DNA from: Labia minor
Taxonomy: Eukaryota; Arthropoda; Insecta; Dermaptera; Spongiphoridae
NCBI GenBank assembly: GCA_963082975.1
Contig: OY720350.1
Location: forward strand, 50,484,734-50,548,733
Reading direction: 5' to 3'
DNA length: 64,000 nt
Part shown: positions 1-11,795 of the stretch, piece by piece
Position numbering within the stretch: the stretch's first letter is position 1
How the letters are laid out: the number at the start of each line of letters is the position of its first letter
Notes under the pieces: generated by a model
Seen by the model: only the letters and a program-made list of their open reading frames with translations
What the model was told of the DNA's origin: nothing
Databases searched by the model: none
Made by a program: the position numbers and the translations under genes

Positions 1-367
1 ATTTTTAATGGAATATTTACGATTTGATGGTTTGTGTCTTGTATCGGCTTTCTAAAGGCCTAACTGAATCATTATCTTATAAATAAGAATTAATTTGATT
101 AACGACATAAAACGACTTTGTTTTTAGTTTATAAATAAATAAAATAATAAAAAAAAGTGTTGATGAGATACTCTGTAAATTTTAATTTTGGGTTCGTTCA
201 TCTCAAAGTGATTTATCTAATAATCCAATATAATAGAATCAAATAAAATCAAGTAAATAAATAAATTAAATTTTAATAATGATCTAGATCCTAAAATAAG
301 TAATGGTATTTATTATCAAATTTCTAATTAGTTCTAATTCATTTATCTAATTTTTTTGTTCTTTTTT
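1..367. other. A+T-rich unique stretch
   Basis: I see no gene, inverted repeat or recognisable transposon here. Confidence 0.5.
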
Positions 368-1017
368 ACCGACCGACGATAGTAAGGGAGGTATTGTTTT
401 CACACCAAATTTCACATGTGGAGATTTTTAAATATCTCCACGAATCATGCATTTTCTAAACAGAAAAAAGTATTTTTAGCATGATGTCTGTCCGTCCGTC
501 TGTCCGTCCGTCCGTCTGTCCGTCTGTCCGTCCGTATAGATGTGTACAGCCTGAACGGCTCAACCGATTTTGATGAAATTTGGTATATTTACTTAATGCA
601 TCAGTGGGATGAATTGATCAACTTTTGGTGCAATTCCGGAAACCGGAAGTGGTAGTATTAGCGATCGACGATAGGAAGGAAAGGGTTATTTTCACACCAA
701 AGGAGATTTTTTTATATATCACCACGAATCATGCACTTTGTATTGGTTTTATCCTCGAGAAAAATCATATTTATTAGTTTTTTCTTGATTTAAAATTATA
801 TGACGTCATCCAGCCATTCATGACGTCACAGCCTGGTCTTGCATATATATTATAAATAAAATAAAATTAAAAATGTTTATATTTATTATTTATGTATCCA
901 TATCTGTTTTTTATTACATTAATAGATATATTAAAATTATTTGAAATTGTTTCTGTAGCTGGAAATTAATTTATTTCAAACAGTCGGTCGGTTCGGACCT
1001 GGCCACAGGTCAACTTA
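368..1017 (+). mobile_element. HINE-A1: DINE-1/Helentron-like non-autonomous element
   Basis: The copy is full length. It begins ACCGACCGACGATAG and ends with CAGTCGGTCGGTTCGG, then the hairpin ACCTG-GCCA-CAGGT and CAACTTA. The terminal ACCGACCGAC(G) block and its reverse complement near the 3' end form the subterminal inverted repeat, with one mismatch here. A (GTCY)n microsatellite lies at about 486-535, followed by the core GATTTTGATGAAATTTGG. Two TGACGTCA palindromes lie near 801-830. It is inserted after a T run. It has no coding capacity. The architecture is that of DINE-1-type HINEs; the family itself I do not recognise by name. Confidence 0.8.
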
Positions 1018-1705
1018 TTTATTGTATAAAATTAGTTAAATGTTAAATTATTTGTAAATTTTAAAACTAACTGCATGGATGTTTACTCAATTTCATAAAA
1101 TTAATTCAAATAAAACATTCTTCCATCCCTTTTCCTTAAAACAAGTTTAAAGGTGATAAATTAAATCTTAAATTAATATTAATTAATTATTATTAAATCT
1201 AAAGTTTAATGCATATAATCACAAGTTGTTTGAAAATTTTACTTTTTTGAAATTTTGTTTTTTAGTTTAATACATTATACTTTAAAAGGTCAGTTTCATT
1301 GAACATTTCTTTTCATCTATTAAAATAAAAATATTTATTATGAGTATAGAGATAATATTTAAACGATAATCAACAAATAGAATTACTATTTAAATGATTA
1401 GAATGTTTTTTTTTTTTGAGAAATAAATATAAAAAAAAAAACAAATTCTTTTTTACTAGACACGACCTCGGCCTCAGTAACTGAAAAAATTCAAGGATGC
1501 AAATTAGAGAGAAAGAACGAGAGCTTCCTGAAAGAAGTGAGGCACAGGGACTCGAGTAAATGGTTTGCGGTTTATAAATTGTTTATAGTAGCCAGCGCGC
1601 CATTTCATATGTTTTCTTATGAACTTAAATAGAATACTTGAATAAATAATATTTACCATAAAATCATTCATAAACAGAACAAATTGAGATAGAATATAAT
1701 AAAAC

Positions 1706-1707
<2 letters not shown>

Positions 1708-1739
<32 letters not shown>
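1708..1739. repeat. (TA)n microsatellite
   Basis: This is an uninterrupted TA run of about 16 units, typical of the many TA tracts in this window. Confidence 0.9.
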
Positions 1740-1742
<3 letters not shown>

Positions 1743-2261
1743 TTATTTATTTGAATGAATAGTTAATATTCTTCGAGTATTGGGTTCTCTTGAAATTTTT
1801 TTGACCTCTTGGTTAGACAATTATTTTGGATTATTTGGAGAATTTAAATAAAAAATTAATCATACACACTTATAATTTTCAATTATATATAATTTTTATT
1901 TAACAAAATCTTTTTTATTTCTTATGAATAAAATAATTTTTTTTATAACTAATCAATAAATTTATATATATATAACCTTTTTTAGTTTCTCTTTTTTGAA
2001 ATTTTCTATTTTATTTATTTTAATTTATATTAATAAAATTGAAGTTATTTATTTTAATATTAAATTAATATTCCATGAGGAAAGCTAAAATGATTTACTT
2101 ATAGCTGAAAAAAAATATTTTTTTTTCTAAAACTGTGATTACGAGTAAATAAAATACAAAATTAAATTTTTTTTGCCAGATTTTGTAAAATCAGTGTTTC
2201 ATTTACACAACTTTTAAATATTTAATATAAAAAAAAAATCCTAATGAAAATTTGTCTTTGA

Positions 2262-2353
2262 GTGAGCCCGGGGGGAGGGGGGGGGGGCGCCATAGGAAGG
2301 TGGAGCGGCTAGTCAAACCCCCCCCCCAGGATTAAATCCTGGTTGCGCCACTG
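2262..2353 (-). mobile_element. Solo end of a hAT-type element
   Basis: On the minus strand it begins CAGTGGCGCAACCAGG, a typical hAT terminal inverted repeat. An 8-bp palindrome follows (CCAGGATT/AATCCTGG) and then long C/G homopolymers. No matching second terminus or 8-bp duplication was found nearby, so this is a fragment. Confidence 0.5.
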
Positions 2354-3335
2354 ATAATTTGTATAAATTTGATTATTTTCTTTATTATCCGATGTGAAAG
2401 TAATAACATACTCTCCCAGGAGTTATTTTGACTTGTAGTATGCCTAAAATTTAATTAAAAGAAAAACTTGTAATTTTATATTTTTTCTAACATTTTATCT
2501 TTCTATTTATTTCCATTTCCTAATTCCTTGAACATTTTACAGAGAAGGTGATAGATAAAGAGAGAGAGAGAGAGTTTAATGTCAAGAGAGAAAGAGTGTC
2601 TATGAAGGAGTGTCTTCTAAATAAAGGCCTTGGTCTCTTTTCCAATTGGTAATCTAGTAATGAGATTGAATATGAACAAATATTCTAGAAAAAGTATGTC
2701 CTATATCTATTTTTCTCTACTTGATTTATTTAATCAAATTTCTTGATAATTTTAATGTTTTTTTTTTACAATCTATGCTCTAAAAACACACTCTTGACAT
2801 AAAGTCGTTATAAATAATAATAATATTAATCAACGGGATAATTGTAAAAACGTCCACTCCTTTTAGTCTGTGATAACCTTAACATACTTTGCAATGAACA
2901 CCGATGATTAATATTTTAATATTCGGCTTCCCTCTTCTACCGAACTCTCCCCCCCCCATCTCCTCTCACCACCCTTTACCGTCACTAGCCCACCACACCT
3001 GTCGGAGTTTAACGTTCGTTTGACTTTACATAGTGACTTCCTATTCTCTTGTTTCTTGCAACCCATTCGATGACGAACTGTTGATCGAATGAATAAGCAA
3101 TTTAATCAAATAGCAGTCAAAATTATTAAAACAAAATATTCTCTTATAACGGTGCAACATTAAAAAACACTTTTATTTTTGAAAACATTAATCAATTTGT
3201 TTTTTGTTTAATATAAATATAAATTAATCGTTTTTTTTTTTTAAAAATTATAATCACAATTCATTTAACATTATATATTTATAATGAACTTTTATGTTCA
3301 GTTAAGAACATTTTAATATTATTGCTATTATAAAG

Positions 3336-3770
3336 TACGATGGTAGATCAATAAGTACGTGACTTTTTGAATGAAACACAGGGTTTTCGAGGAAATTTTT
3401 TTTTTCTCAACTTAGTCTCCTTGGAGCTTTATACACTTCGTCCAACGTTTTTCGAATTTTTTTTTATCCCTTCTAAAAAATAAGATTCAAAATAGGTATT
3501 TGTTTGTGAAATCGTTGGGGGGAGGGGGGAGTTAATCTCTTTCTCCCATTTCTTCAGGTTTGGAAACAAGAAATAGTCACTCGGGGCTAAACCCGCATTC
3601 ATGGATTTTACACAAGTAAATTCACTTTTTTCCATTTTCTTCTCAAATCACGAGGTAGTCTGGTATTAATGGATGTCAAACAAATATATAGCTGCCTGCT
3701 GACAAGAGCAATGTGGCCATTTCATTTAAGAGACAGGAAATCCAAAAAGTCATGGACTTTTTGACCTGTA
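3336..3770 (-). mobile_element. Mariner-like element M1, internally deleted
   Basis: The left end reads TACGATGGTAGATCAATAAG and the right end is its approximate reverse complement (GGACTTTTTGACCTGTA), bounded by TA. On the minus strand 3429..3635 reads LAPSDYFLFPNLKKW, then ISQTNTYFESYFLEGIKK, the C-terminal part of a mariner transposase including its third catalytic Asp. At 435 bp instead of about 1.3 kb, most of the transposase is missing and the copy cannot encode an active enzyme. Confidence 0.85.
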
Positions 3771-5096
3771 TATATATTCATTACCGCATTTATTGCTGTC
3801 TAATGTTTCTTTTTACAGAAAGATAGAAATCATATTATAAACCTATTATCTATGTAGTATTATTATTATATATTTATTATATATTATTAATATATTATCA
3901 ATGACTATTATACTATTAGATTTTAATAATTAATAATATTTTTAATTTTATATAATTCTTTTCTTAAAACAAAACAAATATGAAATTTTAAGGATTCAAA
4001 TCTATACAAAAAAAAAAACCTATTATTTATGAAAAATCAATTTCCCTCTCCTATTTACAAACTACTTATTACTAAATCTGATTGATCATGATAAGTATTG
4101 CAGTGGATTCACTAAAAAGGCATGTAGAATTCAACCTCTGACCTCATTTCCACTCTACTCAGCTTCTTTTCTATGCATAATTTAACTTCAAGGCTTCTAA
4201 TGTCAATAGCAAACGATTTCTATAACCAAAAAATATAGAGAGAGTTGACTTATACGTCAAAAGGGTTATATATATATATATATATATATATTGTTTTTTT
4301 TCTATATATATATATATATATTATTTGAAAAAAAAAAAATAATTTATGAAATCTGTTCTTTTTTTTTTTGAACAATTAATCCGGGTCTTTTCTCAAGTGA
4401 TAAATAATTTAAATATGTAACTTAAAATTATAAATATCAAAAATTATTACATTGATAATTATTTCTTATTTAATATGAATTTTAATAAGAATTAAATAGC
4501 ATATTAAATTCAATTTAAATGAAATGTATTTTTTCAAAGATTAAAAGAAAAAAAAAAAACAATCATGTAACATTTTGTCTCTTAACATTATGATTAGTTA
4601 ACACCTCACAATTGGATCCACTAACTGACCAATGTTAGCGGAAATGTAAGAATATTTATTTAAGGCAAATATAATTTAAATGCCATTCACCTTTAGAGAA
4701 ACATTTAAAAAAAAGATTCAAGCACTACTCCGGCATCTTCATTCAGGTTATGGGTTACAGCTGATCCCGCTATGTTCGTTACCACATCTCTTCACGTTTA
4801 AACATTCTCGATGGATTCTTTTTTACTCGTCAGTTTGAAAATTATATAATCATTTACAAACACATGCTTTTTTTTCTTTCTTATGTTTAATTCAATTATT
4901 TTTCTCTTTTTATATATTTAATACATTCATATCAGAGATTTTAAGTTATTTTTTGAATGTCCTATATACATATATATTAATATATATATATTTACGAGAT
5001 TAATTATATGGTTATAGAAATTCATATTTAAATACGAATATATTCAAAATTTTAATGGATAAATAGATCCTAGTTATTTTATTGTAAACCATTTTT
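3771..5096. other. A+T-rich stretch, no gene seen
   Basis: It holds (TA)n tracts near 4268-4291 and 4303-4321, poly-A and poly-T runs, and otherwise featureless sequence. Confidence 0.5.
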
Positions 5097-5716
5097 ACCG
5101 ACCGACGATAGTAAGGGAGGTATTGTTATCACACCAAATTTCACATGTGGAGATTTTTACATATCTCCACGAATCATGCATTTTCTTAACAGAAAAAAGT
5201 ATTTTTAGCATGATGTCTGTCCGTCCGTCCGTATAGATGAGTACATCCTGAACGGCTCAACCGATTTTGATGAAATTTGGTATATTTACTTAATGCATCA
5301 GTGGGATGAATTGATCAACTTTTGGTGCAAATCCGGAAACCGGAAGTGGTAGTATTAGCGATCGACGATAGGAAGGGAAGGGTTATTTTCGCACCAAATT
5401 TCACATAAGGAGATTTTTTGCATATCACCACGAATCATGCACTTTGTATTGGTTTTATTCTCGAGAAAAATCATTTTTATTAGTTTTTTTCTTAATTTAA
5501 AATTATATGACGTCATTCAGCCATTCATGACGTCACAGCCTGGTCTTATATATTATAAATAAAATAAAATTAAAAATATTTATGTTATATGCCTATCTGT
5601 TTTTTATTACATTAATATTAAAGATATATTAAAATTATTTGAAATTGTTTCTGTAGCTGGAAATTAATTTATTTCAAATCGTCGGTCGGTTCTGCGCCTG
5701 GCCACAGGTCAACTTA
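5097..5716 (+). mobile_element. HINE-A2
   Basis: This is a full-length family A copy with ACCGACCGACG at the 5' end and CGTCGGTCGGT plus the ACCTG-GCCA-CAGGT hairpin at the 3' end. Its (GTCY)n block is short. It carries GCAAATCCGG and GGAAGGGAAGGG, diagnostic of a second subfamily, and both TGACGTCA palindromes near 5507-5536. Confidence 0.85.
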
Positions 5717-5828
5717 TTGGATTAATAAACATATAAAAAATAAACTGTATTGTTTATAGAAAATTTTAACCATTTACAAATTTTAAAAACTAATTTCTAT
5801 ATATTAAGCAATTATTCATATATTAAGC

Positions 5829-6060
5829 CAGAGGTTCCCAATCTTTGTTGTGGTTTGTGGCTCCCTAAATAATCAGATTTTTTCAAAATTTTTGACTTTC
5901 TTTAAAAATTAGAAAACTTTACTTTTTTTTAAAATAGATTACCCATTTAACAGCGAAAAATTAAAAACTTATTTTTACTATTTTCCTTGGGATAATATAA
6001 AATATCTAATTGGCGGCCCCCTAATGACGGCAACAAGTATTTTTTTTCTTGCATAAAGAT
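5829..6060 (+). mobile_element. Possible 5' part of a hAT-type element
   Basis: It begins CAGAGGTTCCCAATCTTTG, the usual shape of hAT (Charlie-like) termini, and contains a GGCGGCCCCC patch near 6012 that often recurs in such elements. No matching 3' terminus or 8-bp duplication was found, so this is tentative. Confidence 0.35.
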
Positions 6061-8684
6061 CATATAGAAAACATTTTTTACAGGTTCTTCATTCATAAAA
6101 GAAGGGTTTTATTTCTAATATTTTTTTTAATTCTAAAAAATATTTTAACGTTTTTTTATTAGCGTTTTCGTTTATAATTTGTAGAAAAAAACTCCTTTGT
6201 TTGAATATATGTTAATTTAATACATGTTTTTTTTAATAATTATCTTGATACATTCAACCATTTTGATTCGAATAAATTATTATTAGTTACTAGCAAGCTA
6301 ATATTTTATTTAAAATGTCAAGCATTGGAAATTTCTATAGGAAACCTACTTCTCAGGATATTTTTCCCATTTAAAAAATAAATAAATGAAAATAAATTTG
6401 CAGCGTTGGGGATCAAACGTTCCGCACCCCAAGGCGATGTGAATGTCCTGATTTTCTATCATTGTCAACTTTTAACTAATTTAAAATCATCTCAATTGAT
6501 AAATTATAAATTCCTTATTATTATTAATATTATTATTATTATTTTTTTTTTATCATTTTCAAATTCTTTCTTTTCCGTTAAACAGAAAAATTATCGTTTA
6601 TCGTAACTTGCAAATATGTTAACTATTTACCATTGAAATTGATTGTTTCAAATGAACATAAATTTAATACAGCCTCGAGCATATACATTCTACGATGGAA
6701 TAGATTGATCTTTTTCCTATCTATCTTTTTCTAAACGATCAGGCTCTTGAATAACGAGTGAAAGAAATATTCGTAGTCCATTATATCCCCGCTAAACTAT
6801 CAATCAAGAAGCAACTATTGGATTTTGCATTCCCAGAATTTCTTAGAATACAAAAATAAAAGAAAATATACATATATAAATAAATTGTTGAAAAGATCAA
6901 GGAATTTTGATTCAGACATTAATAAAATTACCCAAGAAATTTAGGGTAATTGAAATTGATTTATAAGTGACAAGTTAAAAATAGAAATAAATAAAACAAA
7001 AATTGTTTATAGGAATAAATATAAATAATTCTTTTTCTTAAACGATTTTTTTTTTAATGTCTCTGGTTTTTTGGTGTCATCAGACGTTTGCCTTAACATT
7101 CCCAGGGGGAAATCCTGCTATTTTCAACTGGTTATATCTAATCTATTAGAAAATAAATCCATTTTCAAATTTACAAAAAAATATTTTTTTCCTCAAAAAA
7201 AAAAAAAAAAAAAAAATATATATATTACTAGATTTCATTTTTTAATGAATACATTTATTTAAATAAATATATTATCAATTTTTTACATCTTCAATTTAAA
7301 AAAAAAAAAAAAAAAATTATCTAGTCACTCTCTTATAATATTAAACTTGAAACAATAAATGCAATTTCTATTTAAAATTTAAATACAATTACTTATTATA
7401 TATTTCTATCTTTCATCATTTTATATAAATAGAATATTAATTTTATTAAAAATATTCCCATTTAAAATGCAAAATATCTATAAATTTATTATTCATTATT
7501 TAATAGTATGTTAAAAGTATTCATCAAATATATATAAATATTATTTTTTTCTCATATTTTACTATTATTTTTAAATTTTGAATAATATTATAATAACCTA
7601 TTATAATATAAATCATTTATTGTATAGTATGAAAAATTGATTTTAATCTACTAATATTATATCCTACCTTGAATCTTAGGGGGAAAAAAATGAGATTTTG
7701 GTATTTTGAAACAAGTAACAACAACCATTTAACTATACTTTCTCAAATTGAAATAAGAGAAACTGTTGCTGTAACGAATCAATTTTTTTTTTTACATTTT
7801 AATATAATCTTAAAAAAATGTAGAATCATTGATTATTATTATATATTATTCAGATATATTAAATTTAAATAATCGATGAAAATACAATCATCTGTTAATT
7901 ATTTCTATTATACTTTGGTTGATTACACCTTTTAAAAATTTATTTCAATACTTATTTACTATTTATTATTTAATTTAATTACTAAATTCAATTTAAGATT
8001 AACTTCCATTAATCTCTAAATTAAAGCCTGAAAAAAATTCAAATTTCACCAAATTATCATTTGATTCGATAAAAATTATTCGTACCAGGTTATATATAAA
8101 ATCTATTCAAATATTGTTCATTTTTTTTCCTTTTTTCCTATGTTTTAAGATAATTTATTATAATAAAAAATAAATGCACAAGAACAAAAGTATAATGTAA
8201 TTAAAAACAAAACAAAATATAATATCATCTATGTCAAGAATCTAAACATGTTTATCCATCCAGAGAGAAAAATCGATTTAGAATTAAGCTTCTACGTTAA
8301 AAAAAAATAATAATAAAATAAAATAAACCTTGAATAAAATGATGCTAAAATGTTTGTTGATATCCCATTATGTAATTGAAGTTTTTCAATTATAATAATT
8401 ATTATGACAGTTGAATTCATTTTGTCATGAGATTTGCAAATTAAAATCATCCCAATAAGGAAAATTCCAATTTAAATATTAAACGAATTCATTTCAACTT
8501 ATATTTTCTCATCATCGTACAAATATATAAGATTAACTAATTTATCTTGTAATTGAAAAATTTGGTAAATTTAGTATTAGATAATTAATTAATTATATAT
8601 TGAATTAAAGGACTCTAAATTTGGATTAATTTTTACATATTTCTTTTATAAGGTGATTGAAATTTTGAAGAGTTTTGAAATTTA
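6061..8684. other. A+T-rich stretch, no gene seen
   Basis: It contains long poly-A runs at about 7194-7217 and 7298-7316 and ATT-rich tracts. Short open frames here are low-complexity and not supported as genes. Confidence 0.5.
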
Positions 8685-9275
8685 TCTATATATATAAAAG
8701 GCAATGTCTGTGTGTCTGTGTGTGTGTCAAATACTCAAAAACTACCCGTCCGATTACGGTGAAACTTTCAGGGATTGTTGTGGGCATCCCAGGGAAGGTT
8801 TTAATCTATATATATAAAAGGCAATGTCTGTGTGTCTGTCTGTGTTATTGTTTTGTGTTTTGTACATATATATGTAAAATAAAGAACAAACAGAAATAAG
8901 AAAATAAATTTTAATTAATATAATTTATAAAAAAAATAATGTTCATAAACTTAGAATATTAATTATTTAATTAATTAAAATCTACTTAAATAAATGCAAA
9001 GAGCCACAAATATATTAGTAAATATATAAATAATAATATGAAATAGTCAATAAATTTTACTTATTATACTAGGAAAATTTGTTGTTGATTAAATTAAAAT
9101 ATATTTTCCAAGAAAACAAATATATGTCTTATCTACTTATACTGATTGAAACAAAATGGATGAAAACCTTTTACATACAGACTTTCAACCAAATACCATG
9201 TATCACTCGGGGGTACAGGGGGCGGAGCCCCCGTCTAGGTGTGAAGAGCGCCTGGAAGGCGCTCGGAGCAGCTAG
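8685..9275 (+). mobile_element. Helitron C1 (non-autonomous) with doubled 5' end
   Basis: It begins TCTATATATATAAAAGGC after an A and ends CTAG before a T, as expected for A^T insertion. A strong 3' hairpin, GAGCGCCT-GGA-AGGCGCTC (9246-9264), lies 7 nt before the terminal CTAG. The 5' end, with its (GTCTGTGT) block, recurs exactly 120 bp downstream at 8805, so the element has two tandem 5' ends. It contains no Rep/helicase coding sequence. This is canonical Helitron structure, unlike the HINE families. Confidence 0.85.
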
Positions 9276-11090
9276 TTAATTGATAAAGTAAAAGAAATAT
9301 GTAGTGATTAGTTTTTAATTTCTCTTTTTTTTTATTAAGTATTATAAAAGGTTAATATTAAAGACCGACAAGTCAATTTAATTTATATTTTTCTAGACAT
9401 AGATAGATAAATATGTAGAAACAATTCCGATAATACCTACTACAATTAGTAGATTCATAATTAGTTCTAAATTCTTAAAGAGAAATAATTTTTGCATAAG
9501 GGCTTATGAATTATGATACGTAAATACATTAAAAATTTATTTTATTTATTATATATGTTATATTTTATTTATTTATTATAGTATGAATTTTCATTTTCAT
9601 TCCCTTGTAATTATAACTATAATATGCTTTGAGTTACCTTCCTGACTTTTACATCCTCTAAATTACATTCCTTTATTTAAAATATAGTAATCTGAATAAA
9701 AATTTTATTTATAATCGATAGTTCAAATTCATCCAGAAAAATTAAATTTTTAAATGATAAGTAATATTATTATTTATTTATTTATTTTAAAAAAAAAAAA
9801 AACAATTTTAAAAGTTCAAAGGTGATTAAACCTAAACTCATCAAGAGTTATTGTTAATGTAATGAATTATTTATTAGTTTTTTTTTCCCTTTGTTTATAA
9901 ACAACAACTTAATAAATTTCTTACTAATCTTCAATAATTTATATTCGAAAAAATCAATTACTATAAAAAATTTATTTATTATCCTTCCTTTTTGATACCT
10001 GCGCAATTTAGCATTTTACTTTGTTCATATATTTATTTATTTATTATCAAGTGGAAATATAAAACATGACTCAATTTAATAAACTTGTGAAATTCTAATT
10101 GGAGTAAATTAAATAAATAATAAATAAATTAAATTAATTTAAGATTTTCTTTTATCTTTGGCATTATATATATATATTCCGTTCCCATTATATCATTCAC
10201 AATAATATGATAATCTTACCTATACTATAGTATTACATTTAATTTATATTGGTAAATTCTATTATCCAATAGGATTTAAACTTTCTCCACAGATAACTCC
10301 AATTCTTTCATAATAAATATTTAGTATTGACATTCCGATGTTCATTTCAAATTGTCAAAGTTATTATTTTTTTTTTCAATTCATATTTTTCACAAAAAAT
10401 CTATATATTTAATTTTTTTTTTAAGAATGAATGAAACTTAATGGAATGGTCATCCGACTTGTAGACTCCAGACAATGCATCTTCCAGGTGACTGAACTCA
10501 AACTCAAACCACTTCCAAACATGAACCTGTTGTTGGTTGTCTGGTTGACTGTTCATCTTCAATTGGTCTTATTTTTTTTCTTCCAGCCCCATCACTTCCC
10601 CCAGGGGATAAAAAACAATCTAAGATAATTATTCCTATCACGAAAAGATAGCTTCTCATATTAAAAGGGTTTTATTAAGAATATCATAAAAATGCATTCT
10701 TTAATAATAATTGATTAATATTAATAGCCTAATTATTCAATTTCTATTAGGATAAATAGAATATATTTAAATAATGACATTAGCTTATTTTTGTTTTTTA
10801 TAAAAAATTATTTGCATCTAAAGATATTCTTCAAATTAATACATTTATTTTTAAAATAGTTGTAAATTAAACTTTATTATTTTATCTAAATTAATTCACT
10901 TTTAGATTATTTTATTATCAGTTTAAAGACCGCACAAAATTTTTCCTAATAAATTTGAATGCTCTTCTTACTCTTTAACTAAGATTATTTCTATATTACT
11001 ATATTATTTTAATAGTAGGGGTTTGAGCGTAGATTTTTTAATATTTTTAAGGACCTACTAAAATAAATTAGGTTTTATTCAAAAATATAT
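9276..11090. other. A+T-rich stretch with a small unique island
   Basis: Apart from a more complex patch at about 10430-10620 with no recognisable product, it is A+T-rich repeats. A short (TA)n lies at 10166-10178. No gene is supported. Confidence 0.5.
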
Positions 11091-11599
11091 TACGAGGGTA
11101 AGTCAATACGTCCGTGACTTTTAGAATGAAAAGTTTTGGATAAAAAAGAATTTTATTTTTCAACGTAGTTTCCTTTGAGCTCTACACTTCGTCCCACCTT
11201 TCTCCAATATTTTTGTTCTTTCCTAAAAAAATAATATTTGTCAAAATAGGTATTTGTTTGGGAGATGATTTCATCATTGGAGTGAAAACTCTTTTCGTCC
11301 AGCCATTTCTTCAGATTTGGAAACAAGAAATAGTCACTTGGAGCTAAATCCGGAGAATATGGCGATGAGGGAGCAATTCGTATCCCAATTCATGGATTTA
11401 CATGTAAATTCACTTTTTACCATTTTCTTCTCAAATCACGAGGTGGTCTACTATTAATGAATGCCAAACAAAAACAATGACCCAGCTGGTTCAAATTTCG
11501 ATACAAGTCATCTGATAGTTGACAGAAGAAGTGTTAGCATTTCATTTAAGAAACGGGAAATTCAAAAAGTCACGGACTTATTGATGACCTGCTCTCGTA
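11091..11599 (-). mobile_element. Mariner-like element M2, internally deleted
   Basis: The ends TACGAGGGTAAGTCAATACG and TACGAGAGCAGG (right end, reverse strand) form degenerate mariner termini bounded by TA. The minus strand encodes SPYSPDLAPSDYFLFPNLKK with the third catalytic Asp and continues WLDEKSFHSNDEI. It is the same family as M1 and M3 but carries a different internal deletion. It abuts the LINE tail at 11600. Confidence 0.85.
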
Positions 11600-11795
11600 G
11601 ATAAGATCGTAGCGATGGGCAGGACATCTAACTAAAATGGGAGAGAAAAGGCTAGTGGGAAGACCAATTTGTAAGCGATCGTAAATACGTGAGGGAATTG
11701 GGATAGATTAGGATTTGAATGGAGGTGGCAAATAATTTAGACTTTTGTGATCGTTGTGATCAAGGACTTTCGAGCTCTGAATAGCCACAGAGGTA
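11600..11795 (+). pseudogene. Non-LTR retrotransposon 3' tail, copy 2
   Basis: Broken frames read RLEWRWQ and, near the end, IKDFRALNSHRGR, matching the last part of the LINE tail at 24768..25412, including the shared ending (GACTTTCGAGCTC, then AGCCACAGAG). Only the final 200 bp remain, with stops. Confidence 0.6.

Larger units (their letters stand above)
1018..3335. other. A+T-rich stretch with microsatellites and one hAT end
   Basis: It contains a (TA)n tract at 1708-1739, a short (GA)n at about 2562-2574, a G/C homopolymer block with a hAT-type end at 2262-2353, and a C-rich non-repetitive patch at about 2930-3030. I see no gene. Confidence 0.5.

Noticed and set aside
486..535. (GTCY)n block considered as a CRISPR-like or tandem array
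   Set aside because: It is a 4-bp microsatellite within a transposon, with no spacers.
8675..8899. 74-codon frame with CVCVC repeats
   Set aside because: It is a translation of the GT-rich Helitron 5' microsatellite.
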